Of a stretch of 64,000 bases of DNA, positions 54,601 through 61,707 are shown in pieces; the first letter of the stretch is position 1, and every line of letters starts with the position of its first letter. The notes beneath the pieces were generated by a model. That model was given only the letters and a program-made list of their open reading frames with translations, made no database searches and had not been told where the DNA came from. Source of the DNA: MGIIa-L3 sp038150305 (lineage in GTDB: Archaea; Thermoplasmatota; Poseidoniia; Poseidoniales; Poseidoniaceae); the NCBI GenBank assembly GCA_038150305.1, contig JAYOTG010000001.1:1-64000 (forward strand), given 5' to 3'. A program made the position numbers and the translations under genes.

Positions 54601-57434
54601 TGGTTGGTCATCACAGCAACGTGCGGCTTGCCTTCGAGGATTTGCGTGGCGAACACCGTCAGCGCTCGCTTTGGACCGACCTCGACGAAGGCACCCGCAC
54701 CGGCAGCCGCCATGGTCTCGATTTGAGCGGTCCACTCGACCGATGAGGCCATTTGCGGTGCGAGCTTTTCGAGCACGGCCGCCTTGGCGTTGTCTCCTTC
54801 CATGGCGTAGAAGGTCCCGTCAACGTTGGCCGTGATGGGAATCGTAGGCCATTGGAGGTCAAGTTCCTCGAGGAAGGCGCGGAGCGGAGCGTTGGCAGGA
54901 GCGACGATCTTGGAGTGGAACGCGTGGGAGGTTTGCAGAACGGTGCACGGCATGCTTTCTGCTTCGAACGCGGCCATGGCGGCCTTCACCGGCTCGGTTT
55001 CGCCAGCGATGACGGTCATCTTCGGCGAGTTTTTGTTCGCGGAGATGACGTAACCGTCCGTGGCCTCAAGGATGCGCTCAACGTCAGCGAGCGGTGCGCT
55101 GACCGAGGCCATGAGGCCTTGGTCGTCAATTTCAACCGAGCCCATTTCAGTGCCACGGGCTGCCGCCGCACGAAGGGCGCTGTCCATGTCCATGATGCCG
55201 GCCGACATCAGGGCCGCGTATTCGCCGAGCGAATGGCCTGCGACCATGTCGGGTTTGAGGCCGTGATCGTTGAGGGCACGCTCGATGGCCAGGTCGGCCG
55301 TCAACATCGCGGGTTGGGTGTATTCGGTCCGCTTGAGCTTCGCTTCGGCGTCCTGGATTTCTTCCTTGGACAAGTTGCTTCGCAGCACAAAGGAGGAGAG
55401 CGTCTCGCCGTCCAGCACCTCGACCATGGTTTCGTCAGCCAAACGCCAGACGTCCTGAACCGCCGTGAAGCGCTGCCAGAGGTCGTGGGTCATCCCAACG
55501 TATTGACTGCCTTGACCGGGGTACATGTGGGCGACTTTGGCTTGGGGAGGCATGGCAGGCTGATCGGTGATCATGACGCCTTGGGCCGCGAGGAAGCCCC
55601 AACGAGCGGGATCGGACAGGGATGAAGCGGCGAGGCCCTTGCGCTTTTCGAACTCGGCCCACGACGTGGCCACGACCGCGAGCCGAACGGCCGCGTTCAC
55701 GTCGAAACCTGTGGACCACGTCGGGAAGACGGCGGACAGCCGATGCCCCCGCGGGTCCTCGTCGAAGGTCGGACCGTCGACGCTGAGTGCCGCGAGGCGA
55801 GTCGCGACGGCTTCTACGCTGTCGCAAGATAGCAGCTGGTCGCCACCTTCGACGGACTTGAGGGCCGCATGATCCAGCGATGGTGAGGCGGTGGCGTCGA
55901 GGATGGACGCCGCTTCGGGCGCCGAAGGCGCGCCAGTGTAGGCGTCCCAACGGGACGACCATGCCTCGCCCATGGCCGCGTGGACCTCGGGGTCGTACGC
56001 TTCGAGGGCGACGTGGAAATTGGTGCCGCCAAAACCGAAGGCGCTGACGCCAGCACGGCGCGGATGGCCCCCAGGTTGAGGCCACGCCATGGGCTCCGTG
56101 GGCACAAAAAATGGATTGGTCGACCAATCCACCGTTGGGTTCGGTGTTTCAAAGCCCGCACTCGGCGGAATGGTCGCATGGTGCAAGGCCATCGTGACCT
56201 TCAGCAGCCCCGCCATACCGGCGGCGGCCTTCAGGTGGCCAATTTGACTCTTGATGGAGCCCACGGCAACGTTGTCGCCGGCCTCGATGTCCGTCCACAA
56301 GGTGCCGAGGGTCGACAATTCAGTGGCGTCGCCGACCTTGGTGGACGTCCCGTGAGCCTCGACCAAATCCACAGAGGACGGGGCATAACCCGCCTGGTTG
56401 TAGGCACGAGCAATCGCCTGAATCTGGCCGCGCTGCGACGGGGCAGTGATGCCCTTGCCTCGGCCATCGGACGAACCGCCGATGCCACGGATGACCGCGA
56501 AGACTTCGTCGCCGTCCCGGACCGCATCGCTCAGGCGCTTGAGCACCATGGCTCCTGCACCCTCGCCCATGACGAAGCCGTTGGCACGCGCATCGAACGG
56601 TGTTGAGTGGCTGGGAGACAGCGCCCCAATGGCGCTGAACTTGGCGTAGGTCGCAGGGTCCATCGTCCGGTCCGAAGCACCGCAGATCATCGCGTCGACT
56701 TGGCGCGCGTGCAGCAAACGGCAGGCATCGAGCAAGGCCGCGAGCGAGGACGCACATGCGGCGTCCATGGCATGGTTGGGCCCCTGCAGATCGAGCAAGT
56801 TGGCGACGCGGCCTGACACGACGTTGGCAAGTTCACCCGGCATGGTGTCCTCAGTGATTTTCGGAGCACCTTCGACCATGGCGTCCACGAAAGCGTCGCT
56901 TGAGGAGGCGTCGAGGCCCGCTTCGATGGCCAAGGCTCGGTTGTGTTCTGCCCAGACCCGCTGGTTGGATTCGTTGCGGTTTTCACCGCCGAGGGCGTTG
57001 GCAAAGACCACGCCAACACGGCTGCGGTCGAGCGGTCGGCCTTCGTCGCCATACCCTGCGTGCTCCAAGGCCGACGCAGCCACTTCGACCGCCCACAACT
57101 GGCAGGGGTCGATCTGAGGGAGGGTCCCCGGCGGTTGCCGCCACCGGCGCCAATCGAACTCGAAGCCTTCGACAAAGGCGCCGATCTTCGCGTAGGTGCG
57201 GTTCTGCTCGACATTTCCTGGCGAGCCTTCTGCCCAAAAGTGTTCGATTGGGCCCGGCCATCGGCCCTCGGGCAGGTCACGGATGCTGACGTGGGCGTCG
57301 ATGATGTTCTGCCAGAAGGTCGCGGCATCCTCTGCATCGGGCATCAGCGCCGAGCAACCGATGATGGCGATGGGTTCGAAGGGACCCTGGTCGGTCCCGC
57401 CGACCTCTTTTCCGTCTGCTGTGGTGATCGTCAT
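48615..57434 (-). CDS. Iterative type I fatty-acid/polyketide synthase, KS-AT-(ACP)-KS-ACP3-KR-DH
   Basis: This is a 2939-residue megasynthase. Domains in order: KS1 (about 20-480; Cys227 in DAACASS, His361 in HGTST, His400). Acyltransferase (about 630-950; Ser735 in GHSLGEYA, Arg760, HAFH motif at 837-840, which predicts malonyl-CoA). An ACP-like domain (about 1034-1105) with Asp1074 at the attachment position. KS2 (about 1148-1610; Cys1354 in NVACASA, His1502, His1542). Three near-identical ACPs (about 1708-2032). Ketoreductase (about 2080-2600; VSGGGSGVTAA, Ser2498, Tyr2511, Asn2515). Double-hotdog dehydratase (about 2630-2939; His2653 in HxxxGxxxxP, Glu2848 where Asp is usual). It resembles PfaA-type PUFA synthases but with two KSs. 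No thioesterase or enoylreductase is present; FabI is encoded 9 bases upstream. A GAGGTGA precedes the ATG. Confidence 0.93.
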   Translation of the reverse strand: MTITTADGKEVGGTDQGPFEPIAIIGCSALMPDAEDAATFWQNIIDAHVSIRDLPEGRWPGPIEHFWAEGSPGNVEQNRTYAKIGAFVEGFEFDWRRWRQPPGTLPQIDPCQLWAVEVAASALEHAGYGDEGRPLDRSRVGVVFANALGGENRNESNQRVWAEHNRALAIEAGLDASSSDAFVDAMVEGAPKITEDTMPGELANVVSGRVANLLDLQGPNHAMDAACASSLAALLDACRLLHARQVDAMICGASDRTMDPATYAKFSAIGALSPSHSTPFDARANGFVMGEGAGAMVLKRLSDAVRDGDEVFAVIRGIGGSSDGRGKGITAPSQRGQIQAIARAYNQAGYAPSSVDLVEAHGTSTKVGDATELSTLGTLWTDIEAGDNVAVGSIKSQIGHLKAAAGMAGLLKVTMALHHATIPPSAGFETPNPTVDWSTNPFFVPTEPMAWPQPGGHPRRAGVSAFGFGGTNFHVALEAYDPEVHAAMGEAWSSRWDAYTGAPSAPEAASILDATASPSLDHAALKSVEGGDQLLSCDSVEAVATRLAALSVDGPTFDEDPRGHRLSAVFPTWSTGFDVNAAVRLAVVATSWAEFEKRKGLAASSLSDPARWGFLAAQGVMITDQPAMPPQAKVAHMYPGQGSQYVGMTHDLWQRFTAVQDVWRLADETMVEVLDGETLSSFVLRSNLSKEEIQDAEAKLKRTEYTQPAMLTADLAIERALNDHGLKPDMVAGHSLGEYAALMSAGIMDMDSALRAAAARGTEMGSVEIDDQGLMASVSAPLADVERILEATDGYVISANKNSPKMTVIAGETEPVKAAMAAFEAESMPCTVLQTSHAFHSKIVAPANAPLRAFLEELDLQWPTIPITANVDGTFYAMEGDNAKAAVLEKLAPQMASSVEWTAQIETMAAAGAGAFVEVGPKRALTVFATQILEGKPHVAVMTNHPKQGGIASFLSALGMLALAGRVATMPDGASPALTEAFRAGPLEAWSSSPLQPVRSSQEHEDLRTRARPLPSIGGAPVAAQGVSAPAPTPSDPAEAIAAYVGDRLAAVCGYPARFCRGAVDLRTGLGLDDAKVASVVQRLRAEAPLDGEVDISSARTPAELVRAVRAPPSSWSPAAPATRRPVEAVTGATVVHDAMADRRANPYVITGVSLGLPGGERVFDEDVFERLVRGETCIEEVSDAYKQALLDRNIVRLVKGRDGSVDMSPAETFGDIPQLAGVAHAFDLAEEFGVDPKAVLAWDITTQLAVASGLLALRDAAIPLTPEEQVGKGGLRLIRGWQVPQHQRERTGVVFASCFPGTTASFEHARNNGADADGRFDRRFLFQVLNMGHAQFAQHTGIRGPNSTINVACASATAAFSIAEDWLANDRADRVVIISSDNVTSPELWSWIGAGFAASGAASSSNVIEEAALPFDRRRNGLILGMGAAAFVVERNAEAAERGVQPYAELLGTRMANSAFHGTRLDVEHVAQTVDGFVGQMERTWGLDRHTMAPNTVFFSHETYTPARGGSAQSEVKALRTTFGESTDKILIANTKGFTGHPMGVGIEDASMIHGLHHRRFPPIANHKEVDPELGNLNLSKGGDVDGIEYGIRFGAGFGSQIALSLVRRWPVEGERVNGRAVLAWNRRLAGTNDVVLRIKNNTLVAYVDGESNLHGGVQGEAWGPSAPFEGVVEEPEAPPAPEPVPQAAPEPAATAAPTAQVTMNASDEEVAAAMIEVVVEHTGYPAEFIEMDQDLEGELGIDTVKQAEIMAALRDRFSLPVDEDFVLSDHPTLNHMLAYLTRMQGGAPAPAAEAAVDRPAPAPEPAPAATVEAAPAATSAPSPAPAAAVPTADAGDLVDTVVAVVVEHTGYPADFIEMDQDLEGELGIDTVKQAEIMADIRARFSLPVDEDFLLSDHPTLNHMVGYIQRMTGGGSGSAPPAPAPAPAPAAAPAPETAPAAAPAPTPAPPSGDDGSIAARLVEVVVKHTGYPEDFIELDQDLEGELGIDTVKQAEIMADVRAIFDLPVDEDFLLSDHPTLNHFVAYVAKYSSGGGEASATAPTSTAPAEKPSAVDAPSSMNAVGNRRWQVEVEPCAGQEAPLNLTGRILVTEDDWGVSAAVAHVLSEKGFDVVHIGLEPGAKSHRIQEEGERIVHRVDPASSEQMDALVDAIGEGPLAGMIHLAPLRLASMAWSEESGPSQQVVLSGQAWFGLLKSLDSQLGALESGIVASVSAMDGRHGNRGDRFNALQAAAAGVTKSYAHERPALRCRAYDVHPDMLMDAEATAARLVDDLLNIGGEVEIGLDRAGERWTLVCFAEDLVEERTPLQETDVWLVSGGGSGVTAAAVIGVAAASKDAGASFHLLGRTPLMEVTEAWLDHDDATLESEKMALRERMIEASSSGKVTMVEWNRAWDRMMRSRDVQQTLASIQATGNLAQYHALDVMDAKALTKLGANLGHAITGVVHGAGLEESKLVADKTHEAFDRVVRVKVDGWSALMGAVEASGPRHPAFAACFTSVAGRFGNGGQTDYAAANSVLDAEMARLTASGACRAVAIGWTGWRDVGMATRGSIEAVFEAAGIETLPVDVGVELFVDEALAGGKRRVLGCGSLGAMDTFSAFREAPLKLPPGMAGLIADPQRFPFIDKVVAFDEDTRIVTQTTLSTEVHPFLVDHAIDGVPYHPGVMALEMFAQNALLLKPGTALAGFRDVTFGLPVKIMRESMTVRVEASLSDASDGAHDVQCRLVSDLVSSSGEVFGEREHHTAVVRLVEQAEDLSDFFAGELADMPDTGLAPAPGDLLHHPSFIYLRYFHGPRFQSHGGVLRGVQQGEHLGVDGLALMRHQLPAKDQFAIEAEGEAVLLEALPMLIEAGFQNAGLVAMESEGLSSLPVGIEWSTVLRVPDEGESLRMRSLCTGKEDGGITVHDVVIFGEEDDPVLALRGLRLKGMAPVPEDLAVSIDR
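51339..52313 (-). repeat. Three tandem acyl-carrier-protein repeats in the megasynthase gene
   Basis: Three ACP-coding units at about 52080-52313, 51690-51929 and 51339-51569 are separated by Ala/Pro-rich linkers. Each encodes EGELGIDTVKQAEIMA and a DHPTLNH third helix. The Thr codons aligned with the pantetheinylated Ser are at 52200-52202, 51819-51821 and 51462-51464. Stretches of more than 35 bases are identical between the first two units. Confidence 0.9.
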
Positions 57435-57443
57435 GCCCTCACC

Positions 57444-58235
57444 TCACTCCATGATGGTCTCCGGCACCATCGTGATCGAATAGCCTGCGTCAACGTGAAT
57501 CACCTGCCCGGTGACGCCTGCCGAGAGCGGGCTTGCCAACCACAAGGTGGTCCCCGCCACGTCCGATTGCGTGACGTTTCTTCGAAGCGGCGCGTTTGAC
57601 GCCACGTGATTCAGGATGTTGTCGAACCCGGGGATGCCCGAGGCGGCAATTGTTCGGATTGGACCCGAGGAGATGGCGTTCACGCGGTGACCCTCCGGCC
57701 CAAGATGGCAGGCCAATTCCCGCGTCCAGCACTCAAGAGCGGCCTTGGCCATGCTCATGATGCCGTAGGACGGCACATATCGGGTGGAGGCAGCATAGGT
57801 CAGGGTGATGGTCGATGAACCCTCGGAGAGGTATGGGAGTGCGTGCTTGAGGCAACGTTGCAGGCTGTTGGCGGAGATGGTCATCGCGGTGTTGATGTCG
57901 GCATCCTCGACGAAGAGGATCGGGCGATCGAAGCAGGTTCGCGGTGCGAAGCCGATGGCGTGAACGAGGATGTCGGCCTTCTTGCCCGGGTGCTCTGCGG
58001 CGAAGGCGTCGAAGAATTCCTTGGTGGAGGCATCTTCAGCGACGTCCAAGGGGTAGAAGCCGCCGATGGAAGGAAGTTGGTCCTTCAGTTTGAAGATCCG
58101 GCTCATGAATCGCTTCTGATAGCCGAGGTACAGCGTGCAGCCCGCCGCGGCCAGTTGTTGGCAAATGGCCCACGCGATGGAATCCTCGCTGGCCACCCCG
58201 AAGACGAAGGCTGTCTTTCCCTTGAGGTCCAGCAT
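57444..58235 (-). CDS. fabI: FabI-type enoyl-ACP reductase
   Basis: The 263-residue protein is a divergent SDR of the FabI class. It has the cofactor segment FVFGVASEDSIAWAI, HAIGFAP, the catalytic Y-x6-K in YGIMSMAK preceded by the first Tyr in LTYAAST, and SGPIRTIAASGI. It reduces the enoyl thioester in the last step of fatty-acid elongation, which is the activity missing from the adjacent synthase. A GGAGGG seven bases upstream fixes the start at ATG 58235. Nine bases separate it from the synthase, so the genes form one operon. Confidence 0.93.
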   Translation of the reverse strand: MLDLKGKTAFVFGVASEDSIAWAICQQLAAAGCTLYLGYQKRFMSRIFKLKDQLPSIGGFYPLDVAEDASTKEFFDAFAAEHPGKKADILVHAIGFAPRTCFDRPILFVEDADINTAMTISANSLQRCLKHALPYLSEGSSTITLTYAASTRYVPSYGIMSMAKAALECWTRELACHLGPEGHRVNAISSGPIRTIAASGIPGFDNILNHVASNAPLRRNVTQSDVAGTTLWLASPLSAGVTGQVIHVDAGYSITMVPETIME

Positions 58236-58242
58236 ACGCACA

Positions 58243-58248
58243 CCCTCC
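58243..58248 (-). promoter_or_regulatory. Ribosome-binding site of fabI
   Basis: GGAGGG on the minus strand lies seven bases before ATG 58235. It decides between that start and the in-frame ATG at 58250, which overlaps it. Confidence 0.55.
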
Positions 58249-58336
58249 ATCGGTGTAGCCGGGCACACCGGCCTTTGACCATTCCCCCTGAAGAGAGCCG
58301 GAAAATGCGGGGACGTGACCCGAACAGGACCTACCG

Positions 58337-59434
58337 TCACAGCCCGTCAAAATCGAACTCGTCAGGGCCGTCAAGATCGTCAAACATGCCGTCAAACTCG
58401 TCGACTGGGGCGAGGGCGGAAACGGGAGCAGCGGCAACGGGCATGACCGGCTCGTCGAGTTCGGTCACCTCCTCGAGTTCAGGACCACTGGAACGGCGCA
58501 CCAATCGGCCGACCACGAAGATGAGCAGGAAGAAGACGATGACGCCCCCGCCAATGGCGGCATAGAGCTGAATCTGGTCTTGACTGAGTTCCTCGAGGCC
58601 CCCTCCCACCAACGCGGCGTTGGTCGTGGCGGGCTGGACGACCACTGTAACGGTGGATTGCATCGGCTCGGCCGTGGCATCGTTGGTGCTCGTCGCTTCG
58701 AAGACCACCTGGACGCGGACCTCTTCGGCCACCTCAGACGGCGTGCGGAGGACGATGGTTCGCTCCGCTGAGGTCCCCTCCACCATGACCGTCTCGGCGA
58801 CGAAACTGCCCTCAGGGAAACTGAAGCCAGCGCCCTCCAGGTCGGCAAGATTGGCGATGTTCACCTCGATCTTGTCCTCGGCGTTGCCGTCGTTGCCCAT
58901 CGTGAAGCCGATGCTGACCTCCTCGCTGACCTCGAGGTTCCGGGTGGAACGGTCGGTGAGGGTCAAGTCAACCTGGCCGAACGTTGCAATCGTCAACTCA
59001 CCGGAATAGGTCGCTGATTGGTTCAGCTGGTCCACTGGAAGCACCATGACCGAGGAAATGGAAGCGGTGATGTCGAAATCAAGGGAGAGGTCAGCCTCAA
59101 TCCGAGGCGAGCCGGAAAAGGTCGCTTCGAACTCCTCTTCCGCACCTGCAGCGAGGGTGAACTCGTCCTCTGAAAGCGACATGTCCACACGTGGGTCATC
59201 GTCCTGCCATTCGTAGTCCACCGAGACGGTGGATTCCAGTTGGCCTGAATTTGACACGGTGCACGTGATGACCACGTCCTCGTTTTCTGAGGGCGCGACG
59301 TTGAGCTCTGGGTCGCCATCACAGTCGATTTGGACGCCAATGCCGAGTTGGGCCTGGGCGCTCGGGGCCGCCACGAGCAGCAGGGAAGCCAGCAGCAACC
59401 CAACGGTCCAGACAGCACGTGAGGGGCGGCTCAT
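58337..59434 (-). CDS. Secreted single-pass protein with Ig-like/CARDB-type repeats
   Basis: The 365-residue product has a signal peptide (VGLLLASLLLVAAPSAQA). About 250 residues of beta-sandwich repeats similar to CARDB/NEW3-type domains follow (VVITCTVSNSGQLESTVSV, VSIGFTMGNDGNAEDKIEV). One helix (YAAIGGGVIVFFLLIFVVG) and an acidic cytoplasmic tail (EFDGMFDDLDGPDEFDFDG) end the protein. Function is unknown. ATG 59434 is chosen because it places the basic n-region correctly. It lies 101 bases upstream of fabI on the same strand and may or may not share its transcript. Confidence 0.75.
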   Translation of the reverse strand: MSRPSRAVWTVGLLLASLLLVAAPSAQAQLGIGVQIDCDGDPELNVAPSENEDVVITCTVSNSGQLESTVSVDYEWQDDDPRVDMSLSEDEFTLAAGAEEEFEATFSGSPRIEADLSLDFDITASISSVMVLPVDQLNQSATYSGELTIATFGQVDLTLTDRSTRNLEVSEEVSIGFTMGNDGNAEDKIEVNIANLADLEGAGFSFPEGSFVAETVMVEGTSAERTIVLRTPSEVAEEVRVQVVFEATSTNDATAEPMQSTVTVVVQPATTNAALVGGGLEELSQDQIQLYAAIGGGVIVFFLLIFVVGRLVRRSSGPELEEVTELDEPVMPVAAAPVSALAPVDEFDGMFDDLDGPDEFDFDGL

Positions 59435-59488
59435 TGGTTGTGGGTGATGCGACTCCGCCATGAAGATGACGCCCTGTGGAGCACCACA

Positions 59489-60367
59489 TCAGGCCCTGAT
59501 GGAGGGGCCATACAGGCGCTCGGGAAGGTCCACGTGCGCCCGGTAGAGCACCTCGTCGTCCACACCGGCTTCGCTGAGTTGGCGGGTCCGCTTTGGGACG
59601 GTCTTTGGCCCAAGCACCGCTCCAGGGCGAGCCGGGTCGTCCATGTGGTCCGTCTCGAGCATGAAGCCTTGACGGGCCTCGTCCATCGTCGCCAACAGCA
59701 CCGGCAGGGCCCCCTTTCCGCACAAGACGCTCGGGATGAGACCGTGCGTGGATGAGGCGCTGACGTCGGGAGGAGCATAGTGACGAACGATGCGATCACG
59801 AGGACAACCTTCCCGGTCGGCCATCTCAGCCAGTTCAGGATAGGTAGAGGCTTGCTCGCCTTCGACGTGCAGCTGAAGCGCAAAGCCCTCGCGGCCGGCT
59901 CGACGCATGGTCCACGCCAACAACTCATTCGAGAGGTCCCAAATGTCCTCGCTGACCGGCCAATGAGGCCGACCCACCTCGCCCACAGCATGGGCCTTCC
60001 CTTCGTCGATGAAGGCCACGGCAGCATCGATGCTCGCGGTGTAGGCTTCAACGGCGCGAGCACGGCCGGCTTCACCGTCGACCGACCACGCCTCGAATTG
60101 GTGGGCGAAGGCAGCCGGGTGTGGCCCGAGGACCACACGCACCCCGAGGCCCACCGTTGCACGCACCTCTTCTGCCATCGCGATCGTGTCGGCGTATGCC
60201 GCCCGATGGCCGGCCTCGTCAGTCGGCGGGGCAGCAAAATCGGGGCAGTGAACGAGGACCAGATCGGTGCCACCTGCACGGGCAAAGTCCTCTGCTGCGG
60301 CGATGCAGCGGCCGTCGCGACGCAGGTGGAAGTGGTCGTCGGTCACCGGCCCTTGGTAGGACGACAT
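59489..60367 (-). CDS. TatD-like TIM-barrel metal-dependent hydrolase
   Basis: The 292-residue protein has the amidohydrolase-superfamily metal motif DDHFHL (HxH) at the N-terminus, GPHPAAF, the Glu in AVGEVGRPHW, His in LQLHVEGE and Asp in ETDHMDD. This matches the archaeal TatD-related family (COG1099-like). A phosphodiesterase or nuclease role is possible but unproven. ATG 60367 lies two bases past the stop of the TBP-fold gene, so the two are cotranscribed. Confidence 0.82.
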   Translation of the reverse strand: MSSYQGPVTDDHFHLRRDGRCIAAAEDFARAGGTDLVLVHCPDFAAPPTDEAGHRAAYADTIAMAEEVRATVGLGVRVVLGPHPAAFAHQFEAWSVDGEAGRARAVEAYTASIDAAVAFIDEGKAHAVGEVGRPHWPVSEDIWDLSNELLAWTMRRAGREGFALQLHVEGEQASTYPELAEMADREGCPRDRIVRHYAPPDVSASSTHGLIPSVLCGKGALPVLLATMDEARQGFMLETDHMDDPARPGAVLGPKTVPKRTRQLSEAGVDDEVLYRAHVDLPERLYGPSIRA

Positions 60368-60369
60368 CC

Positions 60370-60909
60370 TCAGGCCTCGCTCACGAAGGCTTGACGGCTC
60401 TCGATCTGCGTTCGCCAGTGAACGGCGGCCATCGCCACCATGTTCGGATGACGTGCTTCGGTGGCCACGGCCTTCCCGTTGCTCCACAGGTGAATGGTCA
60501 GGCCGTGTCGCTCGTCGTTGATGCAGACGCAGCCAAGCCGCTCGTCAACTTCGCCTTGCCCTGCTCCGAGGTCGCCAGAAAGGCGTTGGATGTGCACGGC
60601 ACGGCGGTACTGGAAGGAGGCGATGATCGGGCCAAATTCCATGCTCAGAGACGCGTCGCTTGCGCCAAGCCGAATCAGGATTTCTTTGGCCGCCGCTTGC
60701 GCCGCTTCAACGCGGTGCGTGCCGTGGACGATGAGGCGTCCTTCTGCATCGACAATGACCGTCGCCGAGGGACGGGTCAGGGCTACGACGACGAGGTCCC
60801 CTGCTCGGACGCCGCCAAGGTCAGCCTCGACGCGGGCCTGATCAACAGGCGTCGCAGGAATGAACCGAATGAGGCGGTTTTCCACACGAACGTCGATTCC
60901 TTCGCTCAT
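60370..60909 (-). CDS. Divergent TATA-binding-protein-fold protein
   Basis: The 179-residue protein reads as two TBP-like repeats. The first ends in RPSATVIVDAEGRLIVHGTHRVEAAQAA and the second in HGLTIHLWSNGKAVATEARHP. Both match the TBP strand pattern (LIFxSGKxVxTGAKS followed by a helix). The first repeat starts VRVENRLI, like TBP's IxVENVVA. The paired phenylalanines that kink DNA in TBP (FPGL and the Phe of LIF) are replaced by other residues in both repeats, so ordinary TATA bending is doubtful. It sits between the TatD-like and TraB-like genes with gaps of 1-2 bases. The assignment is from pattern comparison by eye. Confidence 0.6.
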   Translation of the reverse strand: MSEGIDVRVENRLIRFIPATPVDQARVEADLGGVRAGDLVVVALTRPSATVIVDAEGRLIVHGTHRVEAAQAAAKEILIRLGASDASLSMEFGPIIASFQYRRAVHIQRLSGDLGAGQGEVDERLGCVCINDERHGLTIHLWSNGKAVATEARHPNMVAMAAVHWRTQIESRQAFVSEA

Positions 60910-60910
60910 G

Positions 60911-61699
60911 TCAGGCCTCCTCAAGCGATGCGACGAGGTCGTCATATGAAACGATGACCTCGATTGAAGGGCCCTCATCGAGCGCCTTCACCAGGGCATC
61001 CACCCTCGGTTCGACCAGCACGAGAAGGAGCGTGGATCCCCCCGCCTTCCGCACCTCGGCCAAGGCACCCCGGGCCCGAGCGGCAAAGCGGCGGTCGCGG
61101 GATAGACGGGTGGTCACCGTCAGGTCTGCGTCCCACATCTGCCACCATGCGCGCGTCGCGACCATGACCTCAGCCATGCCGTCTTCTGGGCCGGACGTGA
61201 CGCCCGATGCAGCGTCCGACAGTGCCTTTCGCCACGCACGTCGGCTCCGAACCCTTCGGATGAGCCGCCGCCAATCCGTCCGTTCCTTCGCCTCAAGCGA
61301 GAGGTGATCAGACCACGCCTCGTCGTCCAGGTTCGGCTCGAGGAAAAACACGGGCCGGTCGGAACGCTGTGCCTCGCGAAACAAGCGAAGCGGCTCAGGG
61401 TCGGGAAACCGACCGGTCAGGGGACCGTCAATGCTAGTGAGGGCATCGAGAAGATGCGCTTCATGCCCGATGCCAAATCGAGCCGCTTCGAGGTTCACGC
61501 CGGGAGAGGCTCGCTCGTCCTCTTCCTCTTGCAACCACGCCTCCGGCGCTCCGGCATCGTCGAGCAGCGCAAGGCCGTCCCACGCCTTCGGATTTGGCCA
61601 GAGGCTGCGCGGCAGGACCACCGTGGGGAAGGTCCCGTGCAGGAGGATCGTCCCGCCATCAGGGTCCTCCCACGAAGCCGTGGACCAGCCACGGGTCAT
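60911..61699 (-). CDS. Uncharacterised protein, possibly a divergent TraB/GumN-like family member
   Basis: The 262-residue soluble product begins with GGTILLHGTFPTVVLP, which resembles the HLxGTxHP opening of TraB/PrgY/GumN proteins. It ends with LSRDRRFAARARGAL...STLLLVLVEP, resembling their RDRYMAxxL...VVAVVGxxH part. The His pairs of that family are incomplete here (a single His in LLHGT). The match is weak and the name tentative. The start ATG 61699 is eight bases after the stop of the large surface protein gene, and its stop is one base before the TBP-fold start. Confidence 0.5.
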   Translation of the reverse strand: MTRGWSTASWEDPDGGTILLHGTFPTVVLPRSLWPNPKAWDGLALLDDAGAPEAWLQEEEDERASPGVNLEAARFGIGHEAHLLDALTSIDGPLTGRFPDPEPLRLFREAQRSDRPVFFLEPNLDDEAWSDHLSLEAKERTDWRRLIRRVRSRRAWRKALSDAASGVTSGPEDGMAEVMVATRAWWQMWDADLTVTTRLSRDRRFAARARGALAEVRKAGGSTLLLVLVEPRVDALVKALDEGPSIEVIVSYDDLVASLEEA

Positions 61700-61707
61700 G
61701 GTCGGGC

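Noticed and set aside
47833..58235. Synthase operon as a recent mobile island
   Set aside because: No integrase, transposase or flanking direct repeat was seen, and its only nearby tRNA (46239-46310) is intact with the M28 gene in between; base composition looks like the surroundings.
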